From: Moraxellaceae bacterium
GTDB taxonomy: Bacteria > Pseudomonadota > Gammaproteobacteria > Pseudomonadales > Moraxellaceae
Direction: 5' to 3'
Length of the DNA: 64,000 nucleotides
Assembly: GCA_029237815.1 (NCBI GenBank)
Contig: JAQZBP010000003.1
Span: 1 to 64,000, forward strand
The notes under the pieces were generated by a model. It did no database searches, was not told the origin of the DNA, and saw only the letters and a list, made by a program, of their open reading frames with translations. Both the position numbers and the translations under genes were made by a program. Below, piece by piece: positions 16,888 through 28,400 of the stretch. Position 1 is the first letter of the stretch; the number at the start of each line of letters is the position of its first letter.

Positions 16888-17508
16888 TCACCGGAACGGG
16901 GCGGGATCCCCCCTTCCCTCGCGCAGCACGACCGGCGTATCGCCGCTAAGGTCCACGACCGTCGTGGGCTCCAGGGCGCCAAAGCCGCCATCAATGATGA
17001 CCTCGAGGCGCGAGCCCAGCCTCTCCCGGATCTCCTCCGGATCGTTCAGTGGCTCGGCATCACCCGGCATCTGAAGTGTCGTGGTCAGCAGCGGCTCACC
17101 CAGCTCGGCCAGCAGGGCCTGACAAATGGCGTGATCGGGGACACGTATACCGATGGTCTTGCGCTTGGGATGCAGGATGCGCCGCGGCACCTCGCCGGTG
17201 GCCGCGAGGATGAAGGTGTAGGCGCCAGGGGTATAGGTCTTGAGCAGTCGATAGGTGGCGTTGTCCACCTTGGCATAGGCGGCGATCTCGGAGAGGTCGC
17301 GGCACAACAGCGTGAAGTTGTGACGCTCGTCGAGATCACGGATACGAATGATCCGCTCAAGCGCCGCCTTGTCGCCCAGATGACAACCGAGCGCGTAGGC
17401 CGAGTCCGTTGGATAGGCCATTACCGCGCCGTCGCGGACAAACATGACAGCCTGCTTGATCAGCCGCGCCTGCGGGTTGTCCGGGTGGATATAGAAGTAC
17501 TGCGTCAT
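16888..17508 (-). CDS. yciO: Sua5/YciO/YrdC family protein, YciO type
   Basis: This 206-residue protein belongs to the dsRNA-binding-fold YrdC/Sua5 family. Its start [13 protein letters not shown] and the segments [24 protein letters not shown] and [17 protein letters not shown] match YciO rather than the tRNA threonylcarbamoyl enzymes TsaC or Sua5. The role of YciO is not settled. The frame extends upstream to 17868, but the ATG at 17508 is where homology starts and the extension overlaps rnm. It is encoded after rnm with a gap of about 130 bases, an order also seen in E. coli (yciV-yciO). Confidence 0.92.
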   Translation of the reverse strand: MTQYFYIHPDNPQARLIKQAVMFVRDGAVMAYPTDSAYALGCHLGDKAALERIIRIRDLDERHNFTLLCRDLSEIAAYAKVDNATYRLLKTYTPGAYTFILAATGEVPRRILHPKRKTIGIRVPDHAICQALLAELGEPLLTTTLQMPGDAEPLNDPEEIRERLGSRLEVIIDGGFGALEPTTVVDLSGDTPVVLREGRGDPAPFR

Positions 17509-17641
17509 GCGTCGCCCTGCGTGTGGGTTCTGGTGGCTGCCGGGCCCAGGACTGCCCTGCAGCCAACAGTGTATGCCCGCGCTCGGGGCGGCGCCGGTGT
17601 TTCGGTCTGGCGAATCGGCGTCGGCACCGCGGGGAGGCGCC

Positions 17642-18511
17642 TCAGGACTCCAGCAACGAGAGCTGCCCCTCCTCACCGACCCAGCGCCGCCAGACCGGCT
17701 GGCAGCCTGCCGGCAAGGCCGGGAAGCGGCCGAGGTGGATCCAGGGCATGTGCGGCCCATGGAAGTCGCTGCCCTGCGATGCCTCCAGCCCACCCTGGAC
17801 GGCGAGTTGCGCCAGGTAGCGCACCATGTCGGGCTTTTCCGTGGCAGTCGCCACTTCCATTGCCTCACCGCCCGCCTCGGTGAAGAGGCCGATCAGCGTG
17901 CGCAGCTTGGTGCGTGTGAGGGGGTACCGGCCGGGATGGGCCAGCACTGCGGTGCCGCCAGCACTCCGGATCAAGGCCACTGCATCCGGCAGTGCCAGCC
18001 AGGGCATGGGAACATCTGCCGGCTTGCCATTGCCGAGATACTTGTCGAAAGCGCCCTGCATGCTGCTGACGCGCCCGTTGCCGAGCAGCCACTGGGCAAA
18101 GTGGGTGCGACTGATGCGATCAGGATCTCCCCCTGCCAGCGCCAGGGCACCGGCATAGGCGCCCGACAGCCGCAGCCCCTCGAGGCGGTCGGCAATCTGC
18201 CGCGCGCGCTGGCCGCGTGCAGACGCCTGGGAGGCCAAACCCTCGACAAAGCCGGCATGCGCCACATCCACGCCCAGCCCGACGATGTGGATGGAGATGC
18301 CCTTCCAGCTCGTGGAGAGTTCGAGCCCGGGGATCAGCCGGATACCGACCGCGTCGGCCTCACGCTGCGCCTCCTCCACGCCGTCGACCGTATCGTGGTC
18401 GGTCAGCGCAAGGACATGAACCCCCGCCGCCGCCGCCTGGCGCACCAGCTGTGCGGGCGCCAGCGCGCCATCGGAGCAGGTACTGTGCGTGTGCAGATCA
18501 ACGAGAGGCAT
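17642..18511 (-). CDS. rnm: PHP-domain 5'-3' exoribonuclease / nucleotide phosphatase (RNase AM, YciV)
   Basis: This 289-residue polymerase-and-histidinol-phosphatase-domain protein has the metal-binding motifs [11 protein letters not shown] (His7, His9), [13 protein letters not shown] and SDFHGP. The E. coli homologue YciV (RNase AM) hydrolyses 3',5'-nucleoside bisphosphates and trims the 5' ends of rRNAs. Domain motifs are complete and the length is usual. It is transcribed away from yciB across a 58-base gap and leads into yciO. Family assignment is firm; the exact substrate is by homology. Confidence 0.9.
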   Translation of the reverse strand: MPLVDLHTHSTCSDGALAPAQLVRQAAAAGVHVLALTDHDTVDGVEEAQREADAVGIRLIPGLELSTSWKGISIHIVGLGVDVAHAGFVEGLASQASARGQRARQIADRLEGLRLSGAYAGALALAGGDPDRISRTHFAQWLLGNGRVSSMQGAFDKYLGNGKPADVPMPWLALPDAVALIRSAGGTAVLAHPGRYPLTRTKLRTLIGLFTEAGGEAMEVATATEKPDMVRYLAQLAVQGGLEASQGSDFHGPHMPWIHLGRFPALPAGCQPVWRRWVGEEGQLSLLES

Positions 18512-18569
18512 GGTCGTGGCTGTATCGGTGCATTAAGATGCCGCACTTTATCATTCCAGGCGCATCCCC

Positions 18570-19133
18570 ATGAAACAGTGGCTGGATTTCATTCCTCTCG
18601 TTGCCTTCCTGTTTGCCAACGAGAAGTACGGGATCTTCGCAGCGACCGCCGTCTTGGTCGTCTGCTCTGTCGTGCTCTACGGCTACCTGTGGCTCCGCGA
18701 GGGCAAGCTCGAGAATTCGCAGCGCATCACGCTGGTGGCCACCCTGCTGTTCGGCGGCATCACGCTGGCGCTGCACGACGAGGCTTATATCAAGTGGAAG
18801 GCCCCGGTCATCTACTTCCTCTTCGCCATCGCCTTCCTGGTCACGCAGTTCCTGACGCGGGAGCCGCTGATCCGCCGCTTCATGGGCACCATCCTCGACA
18901 TGCCGGACGCGCTGTGGAAGCGGCTCAACCTCGTCTGGGCCGTGTTCTTCGCCATCATGGGCGGCCTCAACCTCTATATCGCCTTCCACTTCGACTGGTG
19001 GGCCCGCTTCAAGGTGCTCGGTTCCATGGGCCTGATGATGGCCTTCATGGTGGTCCAGCTGCTGCTGCTGCAGGCCTATCTGCGCGAGGAGCCCGAGGGC
19101 ACCACCACACCGCAGGACAAGGAGACCCCCTGA
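18570..19133 (+). CDS. yciB: Inner-membrane septation protein YciB (IspZ family)
   Basis: This 187-residue integral membrane protein has about five or six hydrophobic segments, beginning [19 protein letters not shown]. The charged motifs between helices ([27 protein letters not shown]) are characteristic of YciB/IspZ. In enterobacteria YciB interacts with the elongasome and divisome and affects envelope integrity. The stop overlaps the yciI start (TGATG), indicating coupled expression. Confidence 0.94.
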   Translation: MKQWLDFIPLVAFLFANEKYGIFAATAVLVVCSVVLYGYLWLREGKLENSQRITLVATLLFGGITLALHDEAYIKWKAPVIYFLFAIAFLVTQFLTREPLIRRFMGTILDMPDALWKRLNLVWAVFFAIMGGLNLYIAFHFDWWARFKVLGSMGLMMAFMVVQLLLLQAYLREEPEGTTTPQDKETP

Positions 19134-19432
19134 TGTGGTATGCGATCATTGCCGAAGACCTGCCCGGCACCCTGCAGAAGCGGCTTGAAGTCCGACCGCG
19201 CCACCTGGCGCGCCTGGAGCAGCTCGCAGCCGACGGCCGTCTGCTCGTGGCCGGTCCGCACCCCGCCATTGACAGCGAGAATCCAGGCGAAGCCGGTTTC
19301 ACCGGCAGCCTTGTGGTGGCAGAGTTCGAGAGCCTGGCAGAGGCGGAGTCGTGGGCTGCCAAAGATCCCTATCGCGAAAGTGGCGTGTACGGCCGCGTGA
19401 TCGTCAAACCCTTCAAGAAGGTACTGCCCTGA
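19133..19432 (+). CDS. yciI: YciI family protein
   Basis: This 99-residue ferredoxin-like-fold protein starts [14 protein letters not shown] and has the conserved His/Asp region ([25 protein letters not shown]), the [10 protein letters not shown] turn and a [21 protein letters not shown] end. Family members have a His-Asp pair and resemble muconolactone isomerase, but no reaction is established for bacterial YciI. It is translationally coupled to yciB. A larger frame in which it is embedded starts far upstream on the other side of rnm and is not real. Confidence 0.9.
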   Translation: MWYAIIAEDLPGTLQKRLEVRPRHLARLEQLAADGRLLVAGPHPAIDSENPGEAGFTGSLVVAEFESLAEAESWAAKDPYRESGVYGRVIVKPFKKVLP

Positions 19433-19433
19433 G

Positions 19434-19961
19434 ATGAGGCCGATGAAAAAGTCGATATTCCTTTCCTGCCTCCTGGCCATCGGCGCCGCGCACGCGCAGA
19501 CGGCGCCCACTCCGGCACAGCCCGCTCCGCAGAAGCCGGCACCCACGGCGCCGAAGCCTGCCCCAAAGCCTGGCGCGCCCGCCGCTCCGTCCACGCAGGT
19601 CCCCGCCGCAGCGCCGAGGCAGGCGCCTGTCGCCACGCCTGTCGTGCCTCAGACGACCAGCCAGGTGCCTGCCCCGACAATGGTGCCTGCCCAGCCGGCG
19701 GTGCCGCCCCCGCTGACCCCGGAACAGCGCCGCCAGATCGAGCTGCTCGCGAACGCTGAGCGCATCGACAAGGCCAACCGTGAGCTGCTGGCCAAGAATC
19801 AGGAGCTCCAGCTGCAGAATGAAACGCTCAGCATGCAGGTCAGCGTGATCCGGCATGACAAGAGCTCCGAGGGCATCTGGAAAGGTGCGCTGGCCGTGAT
19901 TGCGGGCTTCCTGATGGGCTGGTTCTTCGCCGGCAGCGGCCGCCGCAAGAGCAGCTGGTAA
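19434..19961 (+). CDS. Exported Pro/Ala-rich protein with coiled coil and C-terminal membrane anchor
   Basis: I do not recognise a named family. The 175-residue sequence has an N-terminal signal peptide (MKKSIFLSCLLAIGAAHA; the ATG at 19443 is an alternative start). Then comes about 70 residues of low-complexity Pro/Ala/Thr sequence, then a predicted coiled coil (about residues 95-140, RRQIELLANAERIDKANREL). Last is one hydrophobic segment (GALAVIAGFLMGWFFAG) and a basic end. This suggests a periplasmic spacer held at the inner membrane by its C-terminus. It follows yciI with no gap and precedes mnmC. Similar proteins occur after yciI in pseudomonads under misleading names. Confidence 0.8.
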   Translation: MRPMKKSIFLSCLLAIGAAHAQTAPTPAQPAPQKPAPTAPKPAPKPGAPAAPSTQVPAAAPRQAPVATPVVPQTTSQVPAPTMVPAQPAVPPPLTPEQRRQIELLANAERIDKANRELLAKNQELQLQNETLSMQVSVIRHDKSSEGIWKGALAVIAGFLMGWFFAGSGRRKSSW

Positions 19962-19975
19962 GCGGCGGCAGCTTC

Positions 19976-21952
19976 GTGTCACCGTCACTGCGCCACGCCA
20001 GCATCGACTGGTCGCAGGACACGCCCTTCGCAAGGGATTTTGACGACATCTACTTTTCCCGGGATGGCGGAGCGGACGAAGCGATTCACGTCTTCCTGCG
20101 GCAGAACCGGCTTCCGGAGCGGTTTTCGACGCTACAGGCCGGCAACGGCTTCACCGTCGTCGAGACCGGATTCGGCACCGGGCTCAACTGGCTGGCCACA
20201 ATGGACCTCTGGCAACGGCAGGCGTCCCCCGGCTGGCTGCACTATGTCAGCGTCGAAAAGCTTCCGCTGGCGCCCGCCGACCTCCTCCGGGCGCATGCCT
20301 GCTGGCCTGCTTTTACCGCCTTCGCCAACGCACTGCAGCATCGCTATCCACCGCTCGTGGCCGGATTCCACCGACTGGTCTTTCCGGAGTGGCGCAGCAC
20401 GCTCACGCTGTTCTTCGGCGACATCGCGGATTTCCTGCCACGGCTGGAAGCACGCGCCGACGCCTGGTTCCTTGATGGCTTCGCGCCAGACCGCAATCCG
20501 GAGATGTGGACGCCGGCCCTCTTCACCGGCATGGCATCCCTCAGCAAGCCGGGCGCCACGTTCGCCACCTTCACCGCTGCCGGCAGCGTCCGCCGCGGTC
20601 TAGCCGGGGCCGGATTCGCGGTCTCCAAGGTGCCGGGCCATGGGCGCAAGCGCGAAATGCTCAGTGGTTCACTTGCCCTGCGGCAGGCTGCGCTGGAAAT
20701 CCGTCCCGATCGAGGCGTTGCCGCGAAGCCATGGCTGCAACGACTGCAGCCGGAGCTCGCAGAGCGCCACGCCTGCGTCATCGGTGCCGGCATCGCCGGT
20801 GCGCAGACGGCGCACCGCCTGGCGCTGCGCGGCTGGAAAGTCACCGTGCTCGAGCGCGGCCTGCCGGCACAAGGCGCCTCGGGAAACCCGGGCGCCGTCC
20901 TCTACCCTCGACTTGCCCCCCCTGCGCAGGCGCTGGATAACTTCCGCCAGGCGGCCTGGCTGCTCGCCATTCGGGAGCTGGAGCTGCTGCCTCCTGAAGA
21001 CAGTCCCTGGCACCGCTGCGGGCTACTGCAGCTGCTGACCGGCAACCATGCGGAAGATGCGGAAAAACTCCCTCACGCCAACCTGCCCGCCGCGTTGGTC
21101 GAACGGCTCTGCCCTGAAGAGGCCAGCCGGCGCGCAGGGCTGCCCCTGCAAGTCGATGCCCTCTGGTACCCACTTGCCGGCTGGCTGGCACCGGAGGCCC
21201 ATATCCAGCAACTGCTGCGAGCACCCGGGATCACCCTGCGCACGCAATGCGCGGCAGACAGGCTCGAGCGGTCGGGTGCGCTATGGCATGTCCTGGGGCG
21301 CGAAGGAGAGGTGCTGGCCGTCTGCCCGGTGGTCATCGTAGCCAGCGCCCATGAGGCCATGAACCTGAAAGCCTTCGCGCACCTGCCGCTGCAGGCAGTG
21401 CGTGGCCAGGTGTCTTCGCCGCGCGCAACGCCCGGCTCCCTCCCGCTCGCCACCCTGCTCTGTCATGACGGCTACATGACCCCGGCGCTTCCGGACGGCC
21501 GCCATTGCCTGGGCGCCACCTTCCAGCCGGGGCGGCACGACACCATCGTGCTGACGGCGGACCACGAGGAGAACCGGGCGCAGTTGCGTGAAGCGAGCCC
21601 TGCCCTGGCCGACTCGCTGGAACCGGTGGCGGCGTGGACAGGCCGGGCCGCCGTGCGCTGCCAGTCGCCGGACTACCTGCCGGTGCTGGGACCGATTCCC
21701 GACCGCGACGCCTTCCTGCAGGCCTATGCGGGCCTCAGCGACGGAAAAGTCATGGCCTATCCGGGCCTGCCCGTGCTGCCCGGCCTCTACGCCAACCTCG
21801 CGCATGGCTCGCAGGGCTTCAGCCAAGCGGCGCTGGCGGCGGAAATCCTCGCCGCGGAACTCGATGGCGAACCGTTTCCGGTATCGCGCAAGGTGCTGGA
21901 CAGCCTGCATCCGTCACGCTTCTGGATCCGGGAAATCCGGCGCCGCAAATGA
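19976..21952 (+). CDS. mnmC: Bifunctional tRNA mnm5s2U methyltransferase / FAD oxidoreductase
   Basis: A 658-residue fusion completes the mnm5s2U modification at tRNA wobble position 34. The N-terminal half (about 1-240) is the SAM-dependent MnmC2 methyltransferase (VVETGFGTGLNWLAT; DAWFLDGFAPDRNPEMW). The second half is the FAD-dependent MnmC1 oxidase that removes the carboxymethyl group, with the dinucleotide fold VIGAGIAGAQTAHRLALRGW and a C-terminal GSQGFSQAALAAE. The start is GTG at 19976 with no strong Shine-Dalgarno. Length equals the E. coli protein. A short palindrome follows the stop. Confidence 0.95.
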   Translation: MSPSLRHASIDWSQDTPFARDFDDIYFSRDGGADEAIHVFLRQNRLPERFSTLQAGNGFTVVETGFGTGLNWLATMDLWQRQASPGWLHYVSVEKLPLAPADLLRAHACWPAFTAFANALQHRYPPLVAGFHRLVFPEWRSTLTLFFGDIADFLPRLEARADAWFLDGFAPDRNPEMWTPALFTGMASLSKPGATFATFTAAGSVRRGLAGAGFAVSKVPGHGRKREMLSGSLALRQAALEIRPDRGVAAKPWLQRLQPELAERHACVIGAGIAGAQTAHRLALRGWKVTVLERGLPAQGASGNPGAVLYPRLAPPAQALDNFRQAAWLLAIRELELLPPEDSPWHRCGLLQLLTGNHAEDAEKLPHANLPAALVERLCPEEASRRAGLPLQVDALWYPLAGWLAPEAHIQQLLRAPGITLRTQCAADRLERSGALWHVLGREGEVLAVCPVVIVASAHEAMNLKAFAHLPLQAVRGQVSSPRATPGSLPLATLLCHDGYMTPALPDGRHCLGATFQPGRHDTIVLTADHEENRAQLREASPALADSLEPVAAWTGRAAVRCQSPDYLPVLGPIPDRDAFLQAYAGLSDGKVMAYPGLPVLPGLYANLAHGSQGFSQAALAAEILAAELDGEPFPVSRKVLDSLHPSRFWIREIRRRK

Positions 21953-21953
21953 A

Positions 21954-21973
21954 AGGCCGGCAAAAGCCGGCCT
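21954..21973. terminator. Short palindromic hairpin between mnmC and the ligA operon
   Basis: AGGCCGGC-AAAA-GCCGGCCT forms an 8-bp stem between convergent genes. It lacks a clear T-run on either strand, so it is a weak terminator candidate or a transcript-stabilising end. Confidence 0.5.
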
Positions 21974-21996
21974 GAGCAGAGCAGCACACGGAGGCG

Positions 21997-22434
21997 TCAA
22001 CGTCGCCTGAACGTCAGGCCGCCTTCCCGCTCCCATTCGCAGCGCACCTGCAAATGGTCACCGGGCAGGTGGGAATCGCCGATGGCCTCCCAGATGAAGG
22101 TATGCATTCCGGAGAGCTCCGTCTCGAGGTGCACCTTGGCGCTGACCCAGTACATCTGCATCAGCAGCGCCTCGAACTTTTTCATCCACAGCTCCCACTC
22201 GTATTCGATGGCGCGGTAGCTGGCCCCGAAGTGGATGATCTGCGTCTGGTAGGTGCCGGCCATTTCATCGAAGCCGGAGATGCCGAACATTTCGCGGCAG
22301 ATGAAGGGCCAGCCATCGGCGTCGGGCAGCGTCTCGATCACGCCCCGGTTGTGCGCGCGGCGCACGCGGCGCTCCATCTGCGTGCCATAGGCCACATCAC
22401 GCACCACGCCGTAGACAATCGATTCCTGATCCAT
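21997..22434 (-). CDS. Conserved-looking protein of unknown function downstream of ligA
   Basis: This 145-residue soluble protein has no signal peptide or membrane segment. It is rich in aromatic residues and acid/base pairs (SYRAIEYEWELWMKKFEALL; HTFIWEAIGDSH). I recognise no domain. The ATG at 22434 is 7 bases after the ligA stop, so the gene is the last member of the smc-zipA-ligA unit. Pseudomonas genomes also carry a hypothetical gene at this place, which suggests a conserved partner. Normal codon use and tight linkage argue that it is a real gene. Confidence 0.85.
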   Translation of the reverse strand: MDQESIVYGVVRDVAYGTQMERRVRRAHNRGVIETLPDADGWPFICREMFGISGFDEMAGTYQTQIIHFGASYRAIEYEWELWMKKFEALLMQMYWVSAKVHLETELSGMHTFIWEAIGDSHLPGDHLQVRCEWEREGGLTFRRR

Positions 22435-22441
22435 AAGCCCG

Positions 22442-24505
<2,064 letters not shown>

Positions 24506-25486
24506 TCAGTGAGCCGGCCGCTGCATGAGGCGGCGACGCTCGAATTCCTGCACCCGCTCGCGGTAATGCTCGACGAGCTGACGCGTCAGGGGTTGCTGCT
24601 GCTCATCGAGGATCTCGCCCTGCAGCTCGGTGGCCAGGCGTTTGGCCGTGTCCACCATGATGTCGAAGGCATGGATGCTGTTCACGCCGGGCAGGCTGAG
24701 GAAGAAGCTGACACCGGGCACTTCCTCCCCTGTCATCGCCTCGAGGTCGAAAATGCCGGGCTCCACCGCCTTGGCCATGCTGAACAGGATGCGCCCCTGC
24801 CCCGTCGGTCGTTCATGCCGATGGAAGATGGACATCTCGCCGAAGCGCAGGCCATAGCTCAGGATGCAGCGCAGCAGGTCCTCGCCATTGAAGGGATCGC
24901 AACGGCACACCACGTGCACGGCGATCACGTCCTGCACGTCCACATGCGGCTTGACCTCGGGCTCCGCCCGCACCGGTCGCACCGGCTCGACCGGCTTGTC
25001 GTAGAGCACTTGTGCCGGCGTCGGCGGCTGCGGTTCCTTGCGCGGGAACGGCCGTGGCGGAATCGGCTCATGCGCAAACATGTCCTGCTGCACCTCATGC
25101 ACGGATTCCGCGACCGGCGTCAGCAGCACAGGCACAGACTCCTCGGTGGCAGGCGCCTCCACCTCCGCCTCCGGCATCGTGGATGCCGCGGGCACAGGCG
25201 CCTCAGCCCGGGCGGGGCGCGGCGGCGGATCGGCCGCCACGATACGCGGCGCCGGCGCGAGCCTCGGCGCCGGCTCGTCCTGCTCGCTCACGCCATCTGC
25301 CGTGATGCGTGGGCGCACTTTCACCTTGCCGAGCTCGGGAAAGCTCGTGACATCGTCGCCACCCGGTCCGGGCGGGACCGGTTCCAGCCTGATGCGCAGC
25401 TTGCGCCGATACTCACGGAACCACTGCACGGCGCGCCACAACAGCACCGCCACGATCAGTAATCCCGCGCCGTAGAGTAGTTCCAT
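24506..25486 (-). CDS. zipA: Cell division protein ZipA
   Basis: This 326-residue protein anchors FtsZ to the inner membrane. An N-terminal transmembrane helix (LLYGAGLLIVAVLLWRAVQW) is followed by a long proline- and acid-rich linker (about residues 40-180). The C-terminal FtsZ-binding domain contains HVVCRCDPFNGEDLLRCIL, FGEMSIFHRHE and PGVSFFLSLPG. The hydrophobic N-terminus and beta-rich C-domain are diagnostic. It lies 12 bases after smc, an order found in many gammaproteobacteria. Confidence 0.95.
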   Translation of the reverse strand: MELLYGAGLLIVAVLLWRAVQWFREYRRKLRIRLEPVPPGPGGDDVTSFPELGKVKVRPRITADGVSEQDEPAPRLAPAPRIVAADPPPRPARAEAPVPAASTMPEAEVEAPATEESVPVLLTPVAESVHEVQQDMFAHEPIPPRPFPRKEPQPPTPAQVLYDKPVEPVRPVRAEPEVKPHVDVQDVIAVHVVCRCDPFNGEDLLRCILSYGLRFGEMSIFHRHERPTGQGRILFSMAKAVEPGIFDLEAMTGEEVPGVSFFLSLPGVNSIHAFDIMVDTAKRLATELQGEILDEQQQPLTRQLVEHYRERVQEFERRRLMQRPAH

Positions 25487-25498
25487 GAGAATGCCCGC

Positions 25499-28400
25499 TT
25501 ACACGGCCGCCATGGCGGCGGCTTCCTCCACGTTGACCGACACCAGACGCGAGCATCCGGGCTCGTGCATGGTCACGCCCATCAGCTGATGCGCCATCTC
25601 CATGGCGATCTTGTTATGGGTGATATAGATGAACTGCACCTTCTCGGACATCTCTTCCACGAGGCGCGCATAGCGGCCGACGTTGGCGTCGTCCAGCGGC
25701 GCATCCACTTCGTCGAGCATGCAGAACGGTGCCGGGTTGAGCGCGAAGATGGAAAAGACCAGCGCCAGCGCGGTCAGCGCCTTCTCGCCACCCGAGAGCA
25801 GATGGATGGTGGAATTACGCTTGCCCGGCGGACGCGCCATGATGGCAACACCGGCCTCTAGCAGATCCTCGCCGGTCAGCTCCAGGTAGGCATGGCCGCC
25901 CCCGAAGACCTTGGGGAAGAGTTCCTGCAGGCCCTTGTTGACGCGATCGAAGGTGTCCTTGAACAGCGTGCGGGTCTCGCGGTCGATCTTGCGGATGGCG
26001 TTTTCCAGCGTCTCCAGCGCCTCGCGCAGGTCGGCGTCCTGGGCGTCGAGGTAGGTCTTGCGCTCGGACTGGGCCTGGTATTCGTCGATCGCCGCCAGGT
26101 TGATGGGACCAAGTCGCGCGATACGCGCAGAAACCTTTTCCAGGTCTTCCTGCCACTGCTGCTCGCTGGCGTCTTCCGGCAGCGCCTCCAGCACCGTCTG
26201 CAGGTCGAACTGGCCCTCGGCCACCTGCTCCTGCAGGGACTCACGCCGGGACATGGCATTCTGCCACTCCATGCGCTGCGTCTGCAGCATGTCACGGACC
26301 TGCTGGGCCTGCTGCTCCGCCTGCTGGCGCTTGCGCTCATGCTCGCGGAATTCGTGCTGCACGGCTTCGAGGTCGCGCCTGACGTCGGCCAGCTCTTTTT
26401 CCACCGCAACCCGCTGCTCCAGATGCGCCTCTAGCTGAAGCTGGTGCTCCCCGCCGGGGTTCTCCAGCTCGAGCAGGCTTTCCTGCAACATCTCGCGCCG
26501 CTCGCTCAGGCTCGCCAGCTGCTCCTGCAAGCGGCTGATGCTCTGGGACAGCGCCGCCTCACGCGTGCGCAGCGCCTGCATGGTCAGGGCGACCTGGTGC
26601 GCGGCGTCGCGGTCAGCGCGGGACTTCTGGCGGGCATTGTCCAGCGCCTCACGGGCCAGGTCACGTTCCCGCAGCAGCTCGTCGCGACGCGACGCGTCCT
26701 TGCCCATGGCCTCCAGGGCCTCCTCAAGCACGAGACGGGTTTCGGCCAGCTGCTCCTGATCCAGGCGCTGCTGCGCCTGGACATCTTCCATTTCCTTCTC
26801 GATGCGGCTGGACCGGGCATTGAACTGCTCAAGCCGGACCTGCTTGGCACCCAGCTGCGCCTGCACATCGCCGCGTCGGCGGTTGAGCTGGGACAGCTCC
26901 CGCTGAGCCTCCTCGCGCAGCAGTTCAAGGGCGCGCAAGGCCTCACGGCCTCTGTCCAGGTCCGCCTGACGTTCCTCCAGCCCGGCCTCGACCTCGGCCA
27001 GCTCCGCCACGACTCGCGCCAGCTCCTGCTTGCGGGCCAGCACACCCGACTCGGCATCGTCTTCTCGGATGACACGCAGCCAGTTGGGGCCCAGCCAGAT
27101 GCCGTCCTGTGTGATCACGGACTCGTGGGCGGCCAGGCGGCCGCGCTGGACCATGGCTTCGCCCAGGTCACCACAGGCATAGATGCCGGCCAGCAGCCCC
27201 GCGACTTCCGGACTCCGCACAAACGCCATTAGCGGCGTACCGGAAGAAGCGGTCACACCACTTACCGCATGCGACTCCAGAAGGGTCAGCACGCCTTTTC
27301 CGAGTTCCGCCAGCTTAGAGGTCAGACCACCGAGGGAATCCACGCAAACTGCTTGCAGATGCCGGCCCAGAACCGTTTCGACGGCCCGCTCCCAGCCCGC
27401 CTCGACCTGAAGTCGATCAGCAAGACGGGGACGATCCGCCAGACCCTCCGCCTGCAGCCAGCTGGTCACACCACTTGCCTGGCCGAGGGCCGCCTGCTGC
27501 AACGCATCCAGCGAGGCCTCACGCCCCTTCAGGGCCTGCTGCCGCGCCTTCAGCGAATCGCATTCGTTATGGAGCCGGTTGTTGCGATCGCGCTGCTCAG
27601 CAATATCGGACGACGCCTTGTCGTTCTTCTCCTGCCCCGCCTCGAGCTCGAGCTCGACTTCGGACAGCTGCTCGTTGAGCACCGCGACCTCATCCGCGAG
27701 AGGGCCAGCGCTGAGGCTCTTGCGCTCCGTTTCCAGGCGTTCGATACGCTCCCGCGATCGCTGGATGGACTGGTCCAGGTGCTGGATCTTGGACTGCCCC
27801 ACTTCGGCCTGCTGGCGCGCCGTGGCAGCACCCTGGTTGAACTGCTCCCATTCCTGCTGCCAACGCTGCATCCGCTCCTCGGCAGAGGTCAGACCACCAG
27901 CCAGTTCATCCGCCTGCGCCTGCAGCAAGGCCTGTTCCGGCTCCAGCGTCAGCAACTGGGCGCGCACATCTTCCAGCTGGGCTTCGTCGAGCTGGAGGTG
28001 CTCGCTGGTCTGTTGCTGGCTGCGCTCGGCCTGCAGCAGGTCGTTACGAATCTGGGAAAGACGCTCACGCTGGTGCGTCATGCTCTGTTCGATACGGGAG
28101 ATTTCGTTGCCGATGCGGTAGAAGCGGCTCTGCACCTCGGAGAACTTGTCGGAAAGCTCGATCTGGCCCTCACGCTGCTTTTCCAGGGCAGTGTCGGCGG
28201 CACGCTGCTCCGCGACCACGGCCTCGAGGCGTATCTCCAGCTCCCGGATCAGGGTTTCGCGCTGACTGACCTGCGTGTTCAGCGCCTGCCAGCGGATTGC
28301 CTGAAGCTGTGCTTTAAGAAGACGCTCTTCCTCTTTGAATTCCTTGTACTTTTCAGCAGATTGCGCCTGGCGCTGCAGGTGCTGCAGCTGCTTTTCCAGC

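Noticed and set aside
17507-19432. 641-codon plus-strand frame ending in yciI
   Set aside because: Only its last 99 codons (from ATG 19133) are coding; the rest is antisense to rnm and out of frame with yciB.
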